64,000 bases of DNA from Acrocarpospora phusangensis (GCF_016862995.1 NZ_BOOA01000037.1:23156-87155); one strand, 5' to 3'. Shown: positions 40,501-48,871, numbered from the stretch's first letter. The notes: generated by a model not told the origin, from the sequence alone. Numbers and translations: made by a program.

Positions 40501-42008
40501 AACTCTGGAACATCGCCGACATCGACGCGCCGGTGCCGCTTCCCCCGGTACGCGGCGGGGCGGTGGCCCTCACCGTCTCCCCCGACAGTTCGGCCCTCGC
40601 GATCAGCCGGAGTTCGGGCGCGGTGGAGTTCTGGGATGTCGACGGCGGGCACCCGATCCCCCGGGCCAAGGTCCAGGTCGGTACGGTGGCGGTGAACCAT
40701 CTGGCGTTCGACGACACGGGCACCCGGCTCGCCACCGCGTTCGAGGACGGCGAGGTCCGGCTGTGGACCCGGATCGGCACCAGGTTCCCGGTCAGCGACT
40801 ACCGCTTCAGGACCGGCGGGGACGCGCTCACCGCGCTCAACTTCGCCGCGGACGGCGACAGCCTGGTCACCGGCTCGCTGCTCGGCACTCTGCGGCAGTG
40901 GAATCTGGCCGATGTGGCCAGGCCCGCCGCCTACACCGTCAAGGGGGTCAAGCCCACGGGGGACGCCGCGACGAACACGATCGGGATCGCGTTCAGCCCC
41001 AATCAGCCCGTGCTGGCCACGACGTCCGACACCGTACGCCTCTGGGAGGTGCGCGGCCCCGAACTGTTCCCTTCCGGCCCGCTGCCGCAGGCGCCCTCCG
41101 ACCCCAACCTCGTGCTGGTGTTCAGCAAGGACGGGAAGACGCTGGCCGCCATCTCCGAGACCGAGGTCAAGGTGTGGCTCTGGGACGTGACGGATCCGCG
41201 GCATCCCGGCCGGCCGAGGATCTTCGGTCTCGGGTTGACCAAGGAGGGGGAGGCCCCCATGATCCTGCTCAGCCCGGACGGCCGAACCCTGGTCAGCTGG
41301 GGCAGCAGCGACGGCGGATCCCAGCTCTGGGATGTGACCGGCCCCTCGGGGCGTGCGGTCAAGCGGGGCCGTCCACTGGCGTACGAGGCAGGGACCGGTG
41401 GGCTGCACACCTTCAGCGCGGACGGCAGCGTGCTGGCCACCGGCGGCGGCGCCTCCGACATTCTGCTGTGGGATGTCGCCAAGGGGGGCGAGCCGGGCGT
41501 CATCCGGGTCAGGGTGGACAGCAAGGACGCGATCTTCAGCCCGGACGGCCGGATCCTCGCGGTGGCGCTGGGCAATCAGACGCTGCAGTTCTGGCAGATC
41601 ACCGACCGGCTGCGGCCCGCGCTGATGGCGACCATCGACGTCGAGGTGGCCGACCCCGCCACCACCCCCTACATCTGGAGCAGATGGGCGTTCAGCCCGG
41701 ACGGCAGGACGCTGGCCGTCACCGCGTCGGACGGCACGATCCGGCTGCTGGAGATCTCCGACACCGCGATCCCCATCGACGCCGGCGCGCTGGTCGGCCA
41801 CACGGGCGATCTCTTCGGGGTCGCGTTCAGTCAGGACGGGCGCACCCTGGTCTCCTCGGCGCTGGACGGGACGGTCCGGCTCTGGGATCTGGACATCACG
41901 CGGGCGGCGGAGCGGATCTGCGAGAACGTGGGGAACCAGATCACCAAGGGAGAATGGGAGCTGTTCGTGCCGTTGATCCCGTACGAACGGCCGTGCGCCG
42001 CCGCCTGA
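37563..42008 (+). CDS. Caspase - nSTAND1 NTPase - transmembrane - WD40 conflict effector
   Basis: A 1481-residue multidomain protein. Residues 15-250 are a caspase-like (C14) peptidase with catalytic His93 in YYVGHGLVS and Cys146 in LDCCFSG. Residues 268-650 are a novel-STAND NTPase: SPYRGLAAF, FFFGR, Walker A GPSGAGKSS (312-320), Walker B ILIVDQFEE (398-406). A helical stretch with an ITHEALIRAWPRFRAWI signature follows. One transmembrane helix spans about 718-740. The rest (about 800-1460) is a WD40 propeller array with repeated LWD, FSPDGRTL and DGTVRLWD elements. GTG 37563 behind GGAGG is preferred over GTG 37545. It overlaps the EACC1 gene by 11 bases. The likely model is that the propeller senses, the NTPase oligomerises, and the caspase cleaves host or invader proteins. 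Confidence 0.93.
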   Translation: MRAEPGRSMLAVPGARVLIVGSGTYAAGSTLTAVPAIPDTVADLGRCLVERCGLDPSHLTTLVDPQDPREFAHALARTAGEASDVLVVYYVGHGLVSPRNELHLATYSTIDLTEGVPAYEALPYAVMREVLTDCRAPLVLVVLDCCFSGRAQGVSRGDVDEVFKTTQRSGAYVLTSTSGDEVAWAPPGERHTAFSGALIKLLTAGDATAPRSLTIDDAYRSLARTLMAAGLPEPRRQAADYGDLKVLAPNAAYLGGSGSTGERAGEFSPYRGLAAFGAADADFFFGRSELTLSLIDRVAGQFSQVGPLVVTGPSGAGKSSLLYAGLVPALEGSSRVDGRATDFMVLTPGSDPMRTLAERFAPADGSHPMDLRERLLADPGHFRNVLRIASADSTGRAILIVDQFEEVFTLCPDEQGRRAFVQALHAVCADPVEDAPAVVVIGVRSDFFGHCAAYPELVAALGRPVVVSPMTAAQLREVIEGPARLSDLTLQDGLVDLLLEDLSTSAELSSVGTGRVLPLLSHALLATWHHREDRTLTLAGYRATGGIKRALAQTADETLKRLDLGDHETARRLLVRLVRFGEGTEDTRRKVPVAELLPSAASAQHDDAQHVLDRFVHARLLTVDDDGVEITHEALIRAWPRFRAWIEADRTALVVRQQLGEDAVKWQRNKRDPAYLYSDSRVADARAAVADPAAELSGLEAEFLAESTRRVRRRTRVTYQVIAALAALLVLASSALVYGTMKNVEAVEQRDDGISRRVAETARRIKDPLLAAQLAVAAHKIAPTPEARSALLRTLTHPIGTAVSGHTHAVDTIAFGPDRGTMATLSTGDGTVRLWDTGGAAGPVTVKVLGSTAEPIAGMALSIDRPVMATWTENAVELWDVSDPARPALAREVRVAQKIHLAALSADGRRLAIAMPPGDFDQAIQVFDIETPAKPVAGATMTLTYRVSTGNGTTKESAKDHILFSPDGRTLISQAATELQLWNIADIDAPVPLPPVRGGAVALTVSPDSSALAISRSSGAVEFWDVDGGHPIPRAKVQVGTVAVNHLAFDDTGTRLATAFEDGEVRLWTRIGTRFPVSDYRFRTGGDALTALNFAADGDSLVTGSLLGTLRQWNLADVARPAAYTVKGVKPTGDAATNTIGIAFSPNQPVLATTSDTVRLWEVRGPELFPSGPLPQAPSDPNLVLVFSKDGKTLAAISETEVKVWLWDVTDPRHPGRPRIFGLGLTKEGEAPMILLSPDGRTLVSWGSSDGGSQLWDVTGPSGRAVKRGRPLAYEAGTGGLHTFSADGSVLATGGGASDILLWDVAKGGEPGVIRVRVDSKDAIFSPDGRILAVALGNQTLQFWQITDRLRPALMATIDVEVADPATTPYIWSRWAFSPDGRTLAVTASDGTIRLLEISDTAIPIDAGALVGHTGDLFGVAFSQDGRTLVSSALDGTVRLWDLDITRAAERICENVGNQITKGEWELFVPLIPYERPCAAA

Positions 42009-42072
42009 CCGTTCAGTCTCCAGGGCGCATGAGGCCGCTCTCGTAGGTGGTCAGGTTGAGTTGCGTCTGAGG

Positions 42073-42522
42073 TCAGGTCTGCCCGGCGTCCTCGCCGATA
42101 CGCCCGGAAGGACCGGGTCTGGTCTCCTTGACGGGCAGCACCAGGAGGATCGAAAGGATCAGGAGGCCACCCAGGATCACCGCCACACTGATCTTGTCGA
42201 TGATCGGGAAGCCGTGCAGGTGCAGCATGTGCCACAGGAAGTGGATCGCGTTGTAGATCAGCCATGCGCCCCCGGTCACCGCCAGGGACTCCCGGGTCGG
42301 CCGGCGCAGCGCCCACACGCTCAGCACCAGCAGCGACAGGTTGAGCGCCCCCACATCGACGGCCAGATGCTCGTTGTACGGGCCGAGCGCCGCCACCCAG
42401 TGGAGCCCCGGCGCCGGGAAGTCGTTGTAGAACGACCGCGGGAACGCCGCCGCCCACACGCCCTGGTACGCCGCCGCCACGGCCAGGACCACGGTCATCC
42501 AGCGTTTGGCCGCCACGGTCAT
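42073..42522 (-). CDS. Small integral membrane protein
   Basis: A 149-residue protein with four predicted helices (about 10-26, 50-70, 82-105, 113-133) and a polar C-terminus. Conserved-looking loops include FPRSFYNDFPAPG and WHMLHLHG. The ATG at 42522 overlaps the upstream oxidoreductase stop (ATGA), so the two are translationally coupled. Function unknown; the pairing suggests a membrane partner for the NmrA-like protein. Confidence 0.82.
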   Translation of the reverse strand: MTVAAKRWMTVVLAVAAAYQGVWAAAFPRSFYNDFPAPGLHWVAALGPYNEHLAVDVGALNLSLLVLSVWALRRPTRESLAVTGGAWLIYNAIHFLWHMLHLHGFPIIDKISVAVILGGLLILSILLVLPVKETRPGPSGRIGEDAGQT

Positions 42523-43232
42523 CGCGACGCCGCCCACTGCTCGAAGGTGATCTTCCCGCGGCGGAATTCGCCGGCCGGCAGCACGCCACCTTTCGCGAGC
42601 GCCTTGCCGGCGGGCACTGTCAGCACCAGTTTGCCTCTGGCCAGGCGGCGCATCATCGACGCCATCGTCAGCACCTCGGGGCCGGCCAACTCGGTCACCC
42701 GGCCCTGGGCGGGGCCTTCGGCCAGGCGTACGAGTTCGGTGGCGACCTCGGAGGCGGCGATCGGCCGGCTCAGCATCATCGGCGCCACCTTCACCGGGCC
42801 GGGCACCTTGTCAAGCATCTGCGCCGCGAACTCGTGGAACTGCGTCACCCGCAGGAGCGTCACCGGGATGGGGCCGGCCAGCGCCAGTTCCTCCTGGCGG
42901 CGCTTGCCGATGTAGTAGCCCGAGTCGACCCGGTCGATCCCGACGATCGACAGGAGCACGTGGTGGCGTACGCCCGCGCGTTCCTCCGCCGCCAGCAGGT
43001 TGCGTGTCTCGGTCTCGAAGAACGTCACCGACGTCTTGCGGCTGAGCGTCGTCACGTTCGCCACGTCGATCACGACGTCCACACCGCGGAGCGCGTCGTC
43101 GAGACCGGCCCCGCTTATCAGGTCGACGCCGCCCGACCGGGACATCACCACGACCTCGTGGCCCTGCCCGCGCGCCTGCTCAACCACCAGCTTGCCGACC
43201 CAGCCAGTTCCCCCGGCCACCGCGATCCTCAT
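42519..43232 (-). CDS. NmrA/SDR-type NAD(P)-binding protein
   Basis: An atypical short-chain dehydrogenase-like protein of 237 residues. The Rossmann start IAVAGGTGWVGKLVVEQA gives the GGxGxxG motif. The strands VVIDVANVTTL and HHVLLSIVGID follow, with a YYIGKRRQEE motif holding Tyr and Lys. This fits NmrA-like or UDP-epimerase-like proteins that bind NAD(P) and may act as redox enzymes or sensors. The ATG at 43232 overlaps the stop of the truncated hydrolase frame as ATGA. Confidence 0.88.
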   Translation of the reverse strand: MRIAVAGGTGWVGKLVVEQARGQGHEVVVMSRSGGVDLISGAGLDDALRGVDVVIDVANVTTLSRKTSVTFFETETRNLLAAEERAGVRHHVLLSIVGIDRVDSGYYIGKRRQEELALAGPIPVTLLRVTQFHEFAAQMLDKVPGPVKVAPMMLSRPIAASEVATELVRLAEGPAQGRVTELAGPEVLTMASMMRRLARGKLVLTVPAGKALAKGGVLPAGEFRRGKITFEQWAASR

Positions 43233-43549
43233 GCGTTTCTTCCTTTCTCGTCGTTGCGTTCTGTCCTTCTCGTCGACTCGGTAAGACGAGACGAGGACAA
43301 AGGGCTGAATGTGACAGCCGATCTTTCCGCTGAACAGTTCGGCTCGGCGAAACGCTCCCACTCGCCGATGAGCCAGTCCCGGTAGTCACCGACGGTCGCA
43401 CCGAACCCGGTCGGCAAGGGCGCCCCGAAACCGGGCGGGGACAGGCGGATCGGGCCGGGGCGAGTGGGAGCGATTCGTTCGAGCTCGGCGAGCAGCGGCT
43501 CCCAGACCTCCGGCGTCTCAGGGAAGCCGTGGACGAAAACGGTTGGCAT
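43229..43549 (-). pseudogene. Truncated alpha/beta-hydrolase
   Basis: The first about 68 residues are the N-terminus of an alpha/beta-hydrolase: PTVFVHGFPETPEVWEPLL with the HGxP oxyanion motif, then LSPPGFGAPLPTGFGATV and YRDWLIGEWE. After ERFAEP (about nt 43345) the sequence changes to an unrelated basic tail and stops at 43229. The nucleophile elbow (GHDWGG in relatives) and everything after are absent. An internal deletion probably joined the 5' end to the next gene. The frame still ends in an ATGA overlap with the NmrA-like gene, so it may serve as a leader. Confidence 0.75.
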
Positions 43550-43571
43550 GGCGGGAACTCCATTCACGATG

Positions 43572-43606
43572 CTGACCAAATGACCGATCTGGTCAGTAAG
43601 TATACT
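43572..43606 (+). promoter_or_regulatory. Palindromic operator and -10 box of the FAD monooxygenase
   Basis: CTGACCA (43572-43578) and TGGTCAG (43590-43596) are perfect inverted arms, and an inner TGACC/GGTCA pair shares the right arm. TATACT at 43601-43606 is a good -10 hexamer 9 bases before the ATG at 43615. This layout suits a TetR repressor; a TetR gene lies downstream at 44928. Confidence 0.6.
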
Positions 43607-43614
43607 CTGGGGGC

Positions 43615-44835
43615 ATGAAGACGAACACCACCCCGCGACAGCGGGCTCTTGTAGTCGGACTCGGCGTCAGCGGAACCGCCTCCGCGCTGCGGCTGCACAA
43701 GGCAGGCTGGGACGTTGTCGTCCTGGAGAAAGCCGCCGAACGCCGCCGCGGCGGATACTTCCTCACCCTCTTCGGCACCGGGATCACCGCGGCAGAGCGC
43801 CTGGGCATCGAGGTGCCGAACCGCTTCTCGACGGACATCGCCTACTACAACGTCGATCGCGCGGGCCGGCGGCGGCGCGGCATGGGCTTCGCCGAGGCCG
43901 TGGCCGGCGAGTCACGCCCGGTCGTGCGCGGCGACGTCGAGCAGGCCGCGTTCGACGCCCTGCCCGAGGGCGTGGAGATCCGGTACTCGTCCGTTCCGGT
44001 CGCGCTGCGCCAGGACGGGGAGAGCGTGCGGGCCGACATCGAGGACCTGGTCGCGGGGACGGTGACCACCGAACGGTTCGACCTCGTGGTCGGGGCCGAC
44101 GGCCTGCGCTCGACCGTGCGCCGACTGGCGTTCGGGCCCGACGAGGGCCGCATCCACCGTCTCGGCTACATGCTCGCGGCGTGCGCCCTGCCCGGCCCGG
44201 TCCCCGGTTTCCGGGGCACGGACGGAATCATCATGTCCGAGCTGGGCCGGTCGGCATGGGTGTTCGCCTTCTCCGACCGGCCACCGACGGTGCTGTTCAA
44301 CTACCGGACCGACGATGTGGACGGCGAGTTCACCCGGCCCGCCATCGACTCGCTGCGGGCGGTGTTCGGACCGGAGCCCACGGGTGCGACGCTCGGCTGG
44401 CTGCTCGACCAGTTCGAGCAGGCGCCGGACCACCTGTTCGACACCGCCGAGCAGGTGCGGCTCGACACGTGGCGCCAGGGCAGGGTGGTGCTCGTCGGCG
44501 ACTCGGCGTGGTGCCTGACCCTCTACTCCGGGATGGGGGCCTCCAGCGGCTTGGCCGGAGCCGACATGCTGGGCACGATGCTGGAACGGTATCCCGGGGA
44601 CGTGCCGCGGGCGCTGCGGGCCTGGGAGGAGAAACTCCGCCCCTTCATCGAGTTCCACCAGGGCTCCGGCATGGCCATGCGTAAGCTCTTCGTCCCGGCC
44701 GACCGCACCGAGTACGGGATCCGGTTCGTCTTCGACCACGTGGTGGGGACGACGCTCGGCAGAACGCTCCTCTCGGAGGCCGAGCACCGCAGCAAGGCTT
44801 CCCGGATGAAGACGATCGACATCGCCCTGACGTGA
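43615..44835 (+). CDS. FAD-dependent aromatic-type monooxygenase
   Basis: A 406-residue group-A flavoprotein monooxygenase. The dinucleotide fold ALVVGLGVSGTASALRL carries GxGxxG. The DG motif is LVVGADGLRSTVR, and the second FAD motif is VLVGDSAWCLTLYSGMGASS. Such enzymes hydroxylate aromatics or inactivate antibiotics (TetX-like). A TetR regulator follows 92 bases downstream and a palindromic operator precedes it, so it is probably an inducible detoxification gene. The substrate is unknown. Confidence 0.9.
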   Translation: MKTNTTPRQRALVVGLGVSGTASALRLHKAGWDVVVLEKAAERRRGGYFLTLFGTGITAAERLGIEVPNRFSTDIAYYNVDRAGRRRRGMGFAEAVAGESRPVVRGDVEQAAFDALPEGVEIRYSSVPVALRQDGESVRADIEDLVAGTVTTERFDLVVGADGLRSTVRRLAFGPDEGRIHRLGYMLAACALPGPVPGFRGTDGIIMSELGRSAWVFAFSDRPPTVLFNYRTDDVDGEFTRPAIDSLRAVFGPEPTGATLGWLLDQFEQAPDHLFDTAEQVRLDTWRQGRVVLVGDSAWCLTLYSGMGASSGLAGADMLGTMLERYPGDVPRALRAWEEKLRPFIEFHQGSGMAMRKLFVPADRTEYGIRFVFDHVVGTTLGRTLLSEAEHRSKASRMKTIDIALT

Positions 44836-44862
44836 CCCGGCTTCGGGGTCCGCCGCACGGTA

Positions 44863-44882
44863 GGGTTCACCTCCGTGAACCC
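44863..44882. other. Perfect 8-bp inverted repeat
   Basis: GGGTTCAC-CTCC-GTGAACCC (44863-44882) sits between the monooxygenase and the TetR gene. It could be an operator for the regulator or a weak terminator of the monooxygenase transcript; no T-run follows. Confidence 0.55.
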
Positions 44883-44927
44883 CCGTGACATCATGCCGCC
44901 GAAGAACGAACGGGAGGAACCACGACG

Positions 44928-45647
44928 GTGAGCCGGCTGATCGAACACGACTCCGTCAAGGCGGCCAGAATCCTCGACAGCGCGCGCGAGCTGGTCCTCG
45001 CGCACGGCGTCCGCAAGGTGACCATCGCCGAGATCGCCGCGGCCGCGGGCGTGGGCAAGGGCACGGTTTACCTGTACTGGGAGACCAAGGAAGACCTGCT
45101 CGTGGGGCTGGCCGCGCGCGAGGTTCTGGCCTGGATCGAGACCATCAACAACCAGATCGCCCAGGACCCGCAGTCCATCCTGCCCCGCCGTCTCGCTCCG
45201 CTGCTCATCCGCACGACACTGGCCAACCCGTGGCTGCGGTTGCTCTTGAGCGACGACAGCACCCTGCGGCAGCTGCTCCATCGCCCCGCCGACCAGGAGC
45301 GCTTCGCCGAGGCCACCACGAGCGCACTGGGCAACGCGGTCGTCACGATCCTGCGCGACCACGGGATCGTGCGCGACGATTTCCCGCTGTCCAGGCAGAT
45401 GTACGTTCTGCACGCCGTGCTGGTCGGGTTCAGCACCGTCATGAGCAACGCCGACGTCGCGGGCCCGCTCAGCATCGACGATCCCGAAGCCGCCCTCGCC
45501 GACGCCGTCCACCTGCTGCTCGAACGGCCTCACGACCCCGCCGCGCGCGATGTCGCCAAGGCCGCGGAAGCGGTGCGGGCCCGGTTCACCGAGATTCACA
45601 AAAATCTGCTGGGACTCGTGGCGGCGGGCGCAGCAGGAACCAGGTGA
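44928..45647 (+). CDS. TetR-family transcriptional regulator
   Basis: A 239-residue regulator with the N-terminal TetR helix-turn-helix (ILDSARELVLAHGVRKVTIA, then EIAAAAGVGKGTVYLYWETK). An all-helical ligand domain follows. GTG 44928 is preceded by GGAGGAACC. It probably controls the upstream FAD monooxygenase and itself through the inverted repeats at 43572-43596 and 44863-44882. The inducer is unknown. Confidence 0.93.
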   Translation: MSRLIEHDSVKAARILDSARELVLAHGVRKVTIAEIAAAAGVGKGTVYLYWETKEDLLVGLAAREVLAWIETINNQIAQDPQSILPRRLAPLLIRTTLANPWLRLLLSDDSTLRQLLHRPADQERFAEATTSALGNAVVTILRDHGIVRDDFPLSRQMYVLHAVLVGFSTVMSNADVAGPLSIDDPEAALADAVHLLLERPHDPAARDVAKAAEAVRARFTEIHKNLLGLVAAGAAGTR

Positions 45648-45704
45648 CCCGCGTCCTCGCGAGCAGCCAGGAAGCGTGGTGAATTGTCCGATAGCGTGCG
45701 CGCC

Positions 45705-47036
45705 ATGACATCCCGCGGGTTTTTCGCCGGCCGTACGGTCACGGAACTCGGACGTGAGATGAGCGCCGGTCGGCTGTCCGCGGCCGAACTGGTCGACCAG
45801 GCGCTCGACTCGATCGACTCGCTCGACGCGCCGATCAACGCCTTCGTGACCGTCGACGCCGAGGGCGCTCGTCTGGCCGCACGGCAGGCGGACGCCGAAC
45901 GCGCGGCCGGGGTCGACCGGGGGCCGCTCCATGGCATCCCGGTCGCGGTCAAGGACATCATCGACACCGCGGGAATGGCGACCCGGATGGGCTCCGCGCA
46001 CTTCGCCGACCACATCCCCGACCGGGACGCCACCTGCGTACGCCTGCTTCGCGAGGCCGGCGCCGTCATCGTCGGCAAGACCACCACCCACGAGTTCGCG
46101 TACGGCCCCACCGGGGACGTGTCCCATAACGGTCCCTCGCGCAATCCGTACGACACGGCGTTGATGACCGGGGGATCCAGCGGCGGCAGCGCGGCGGCCG
46201 TGGCGGCGGGCATGGTTCCCCTCGCGGTCGGCACCGATACGGGTGGGTCCGTGCGCATCCCGGCGGCGCTCTGCGGCGTGTTCGGCTTCAAACCCGCGTA
46301 CGGCGCGATCCCGATCGACGGGGTCTTCCCGCTCGCGTCCTCTCTCGATCACGTGGGCGTGCTCGCCGGCACGGCCGAGGACTGCGGCGTGGCCTACCGC
46401 GTCCTGGCCGGCCAAGCGCCTCCGGGCGCCGCCGAGGAGACCCCGGTCCGGGTCGCCTGGCTGGTCACCGACTCGGCCGTCGTGGACCCGGCCGTCGCCG
46501 CCCTGGTCAGAGGCCGGTTTCCGGACAGCGAGGAGATCGCCCTTCCCGGTGTCGCCGAACTCTTCCGGACGTACGCGACCATCCAAGGCAGCGAGGCCTA
46601 CGCGGTGCACGCCGATCGGGTCGCACGGTCACCGCACCTGTTCAACCCGGAGGTGCTCGACCGGCTGCGCCACGGCGAGATCCCCGGCTGGCGCTACGTC
46701 CGCGCGGTCGCGGCCCGTGAGTCCTTCCGGCGGCAGGCGTCCGCGCTGCTCGACCGGTACGACCTGCTGGCACTGCCGACCGTGGCCGTCCTGGCTCCGC
46801 CGATCGGCGCGCGCGAAGCCGACATCGCCGGCGCCCGCGTCCCGGTCCGCGACTCCCTCCTCACGCTCACCAGCCTCTGGAACCTCGCCGGGCTGCCCGC
46901 GCTGAGCGTCCCGGCGGGAGTCGTCGGCGGCCTGCCGGTCGGTGCCCAGCTCGTCTGCGCCCCTGGGCGTGAGGAACTGCTCCTCGCGTACGCCGACCGT
47001 CTGCGAGGGGGTCACGCCGCTCTCCTCGCCGGATAG
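45705..47036 (+). CDS. Amidase-signature enzyme
   Basis: A 443-residue amidase with the Ser-cisSer-Lys triad: Lys in IPVAVKDIIDTAG, the Gly/Ser-rich MTGGSSGGSAAAVAAGM with the cis-Ser, and the nucleophile Ser in GTDTGGSVRIPAAL. Length and order match the family (GatA-like hydrolases, not the tRNA enzyme, since no GatB/C is near). The start is unsettled: ATG 45705 has no clear ribosome site, while an in-frame TTG at 45684 has GGTGA upstream. Substrate unknown. The 3' end overlaps the convergent gene by 25 bases. Confidence 0.9.
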   Translation: MTSRGFFAGRTVTELGREMSAGRLSAAELVDQALDSIDSLDAPINAFVTVDAEGARLAARQADAERAAGVDRGPLHGIPVAVKDIIDTAGMATRMGSAHFADHIPDRDATCVRLLREAGAVIVGKTTTHEFAYGPTGDVSHNGPSRNPYDTALMTGGSSGGSAAAVAAGMVPLAVGTDTGGSVRIPAALCGVFGFKPAYGAIPIDGVFPLASSLDHVGVLAGTAEDCGVAYRVLAGQAPPGAAEETPVRVAWLVTDSAVVDPAVAALVRGRFPDSEEIALPGVAELFRTYATIQGSEAYAVHADRVARSPHLFNPEVLDRLRHGEIPGWRYVRAVAARESFRRQASALLDRYDLLALPTVAVLAPPIGAREADIAGARVPVRDSLLTLTSLWNLAGLPALSVPAGVVGGLPVGAQLVCAPGREELLLAYADRLRGGHAALLAG

Positions 47037-48685
47037 ATGAGGATGAGGTCCACGCCCGGACGCGTGTACAGGCGCAGCCGGTACCGGCCTGGACCGCTGC
47101 GCGCGAGATTGGGGAAGCGCACCCGGCTCGCCGACAGTGTCTCCATCACCAGCTGACCCGATTCGCTGATGATGTCCGCCTCGACCACCTTGTCCCAGCC
47201 TTTGCGCCGCAGGGGTGGCGGGGCCGAGTTCAGTGCCTTCGCCGTGACGCAGGTCGCCCAGTCCTGGGTGGACGTGAAGAACAGGGCCAGCTCACCGCTG
47301 GTCCCCAGGGCGTCGACGTCCGAATCCCAGATCACGTCGGAATCCTGCTCGATGTCCGCTTCCGGATCGTAGATCCCGTACGGCTGGGTGTCCCAGTCGT
47401 AGTAGGACGCGGTCGCCTGGAACCGGGTACGGAGCGTGGGCCACGGGTCGCGGCACCGGGCGTCCTCCTCGCGCGCCTCGCGTGCCAACTGTTCGCGCAC
47501 GAGGTCGTCCTTTGCTGCCTGCCGCTGGTCGATCTGAGCGGACGACAACAACAGATCCGGATATTTCCGTCCAATGACCTCCGGGCAGAGCAGCGCGAGC
47601 AGTGCGGGGCGCGCCCTGACCGGCTCATCGGCCGCGAACCTGGCGCACGCGTCCCAGCCCTTGCCGAGCAGTTCCTGGTCCGACAGATGCGGGCCGGAGG
47701 GCTTGTTCACGCTGCACAGGTAGGCTCGATCGCGCTCGTGGGCCGGGATGTCCGCGACCCGCGCCGGTTTCGACCACCCGACACATTCCATGAGCTCATC
47801 AGGACCATCGACCAGCCAGGTGTACGTGAGGTGGGGCCGGCCTTCGGATCCGACGACCATCACCAGCAGGGCCGCGGCCACGGCCGGGACCGCTGGGGGC
47901 ACCCGCAGCGGCGCCTTCCGCGCCGGCTCACGGTTCAGTTCCCGCGCCGTACGCGCCAGCCAGACGAGGTAGAGCACATCCATCGCCTCGGCGATCGATT
48001 CGATCGCGCCGCCGCTCGTCAGGGCGTCCACGAGCTCTACCAGGAACGGGCTCACGAATGTGCCCACGCCGATGAGGAGCGTCGTCCGGCTCCAGCGTCC
48101 GTCGCGCCGCTGAGCGAGCAGGAGCATCACCATCAGGACGAACGAGGCCAATCCCGCGGCCATGAGTGTCGCCCGGTAGGCCGGACTCATGAAGAGCTGG
48201 AACTCTGAGTCGTCCGCCAGGCTGTTCACGAGCGATACAACCGGTTCCACCAACCCGAACAGGAGCAGAGCCAGTCGGAAGAGCCGACTTGACCCGGTGG
48301 GCACCACCGCGAACAGCACGAGCACGGGCACCCAGAGCGCCAACCCGATGACCGTTTCAATCGGGCCCGGGAAGAACGAGGGGATCAGCAGCCACAGCAC
48401 CTCGGCGTACAGCAGCAGCCGCAGCCACCTGGCCGCCCGGCCCATCGGTACGGCCACAGGCGTGGGTGGCCGCAGAATCTCCCACAGCATCCACGCGTTC
48501 ACCAGCCCGAGCAGCAGCAACCCGCCCAGCAGCGGCACCAGCGAAGACCTCCCGACGAACTCGTCGGGCGGGTACCACATGGTGAGCAGCCACGCGGGTG
48601 TCGCGGTGCCGATCACCAGGCTGAGGATGATCGAACCGATGGTGATGACTAAATAGGCAGAAGCCGCCAAACGGTATATACGCAC
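47012..48685 (-). CDS. Large membrane protein with extracytoplasmic domain, unknown function
   Basis: A 557-residue protein. The N-terminal about 285 residues contain some eight hydrophobic helices. A C-terminal hydrophilic domain of about 270 residues follows, with several cysteines (MECVGWS, AYLCSV, DACARF, LLCPE, DARCRD, WATCVTAK) consistent with an oxidising extracytoplasmic side. Its end (VRFPNLARSGPGRYRLRLY) resembles a beta-sandwich strand set. I recognise no family. It overlaps the amidase tail and diverges from the next membrane gene. Confidence 0.8.
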   Translation of the reverse strand: MRIYRLAASAYLVITIGSIILSLVIGTATPAWLLTMWYPPDEFVGRSSLVPLLGGLLLLGLVNAWMLWEILRPPTPVAVPMGRAARWLRLLLYAEVLWLLIPSFFPGPIETVIGLALWVPVLVLFAVVPTGSSRLFRLALLLFGLVEPVVSLVNSLADDSEFQLFMSPAYRATLMAAGLASFVLMVMLLLAQRRDGRWSRTTLLIGVGTFVSPFLVELVDALTSGGAIESIAEAMDVLYLVWLARTARELNREPARKAPLRVPPAVPAVAAALLVMVVGSEGRPHLTYTWLVDGPDELMECVGWSKPARVADIPAHERDRAYLCSVNKPSGPHLSDQELLGKGWDACARFAADEPVRARPALLALLCPEVIGRKYPDLLLSSAQIDQRQAAKDDLVREQLAREAREEDARCRDPWPTLRTRFQATASYYDWDTQPYGIYDPEADIEQDSDVIWDSDVDALGTSGELALFFTSTQDWATCVTAKALNSAPPPLRRKGWDKVVEADIISESGQLVMETLSASRVRFPNLARSGPGRYRLRLYTRPGVDLILIYPARRAA

Positions 48686-48871
48686 AATGGACCATGATCG
48701 TAGTACGACCGTGAGGCTGCCGCCGTCCGAGGTCGAAAGGACCCTGGGCGAAATCGTGACCTGCTGGGTGAAGAACGCCTGGTCGGGCAGGCGCCGAGAC
48801 AGGCGGCCCGGGAGTTAAGCTCAAAATGATGGATGGAAAAGGATTAACCCCCTGGGGGTCCGCATTCCCTT

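Noticed and set aside
38067..41801. A 1244-codon open frame on the minus strand
   Set aside because: It lies entirely opposite the caspase-STAND-WD40 gene. It is rich in Arg, Gly, His and Val with no domain motif, the usual shadow of a GC-rich real gene.
44523..46610. A 695-codon minus-strand frame across the monooxygenase, TetR and amidase genes
   Set aside because: Covers three real genes on the other strand and contains no recognisable motif.
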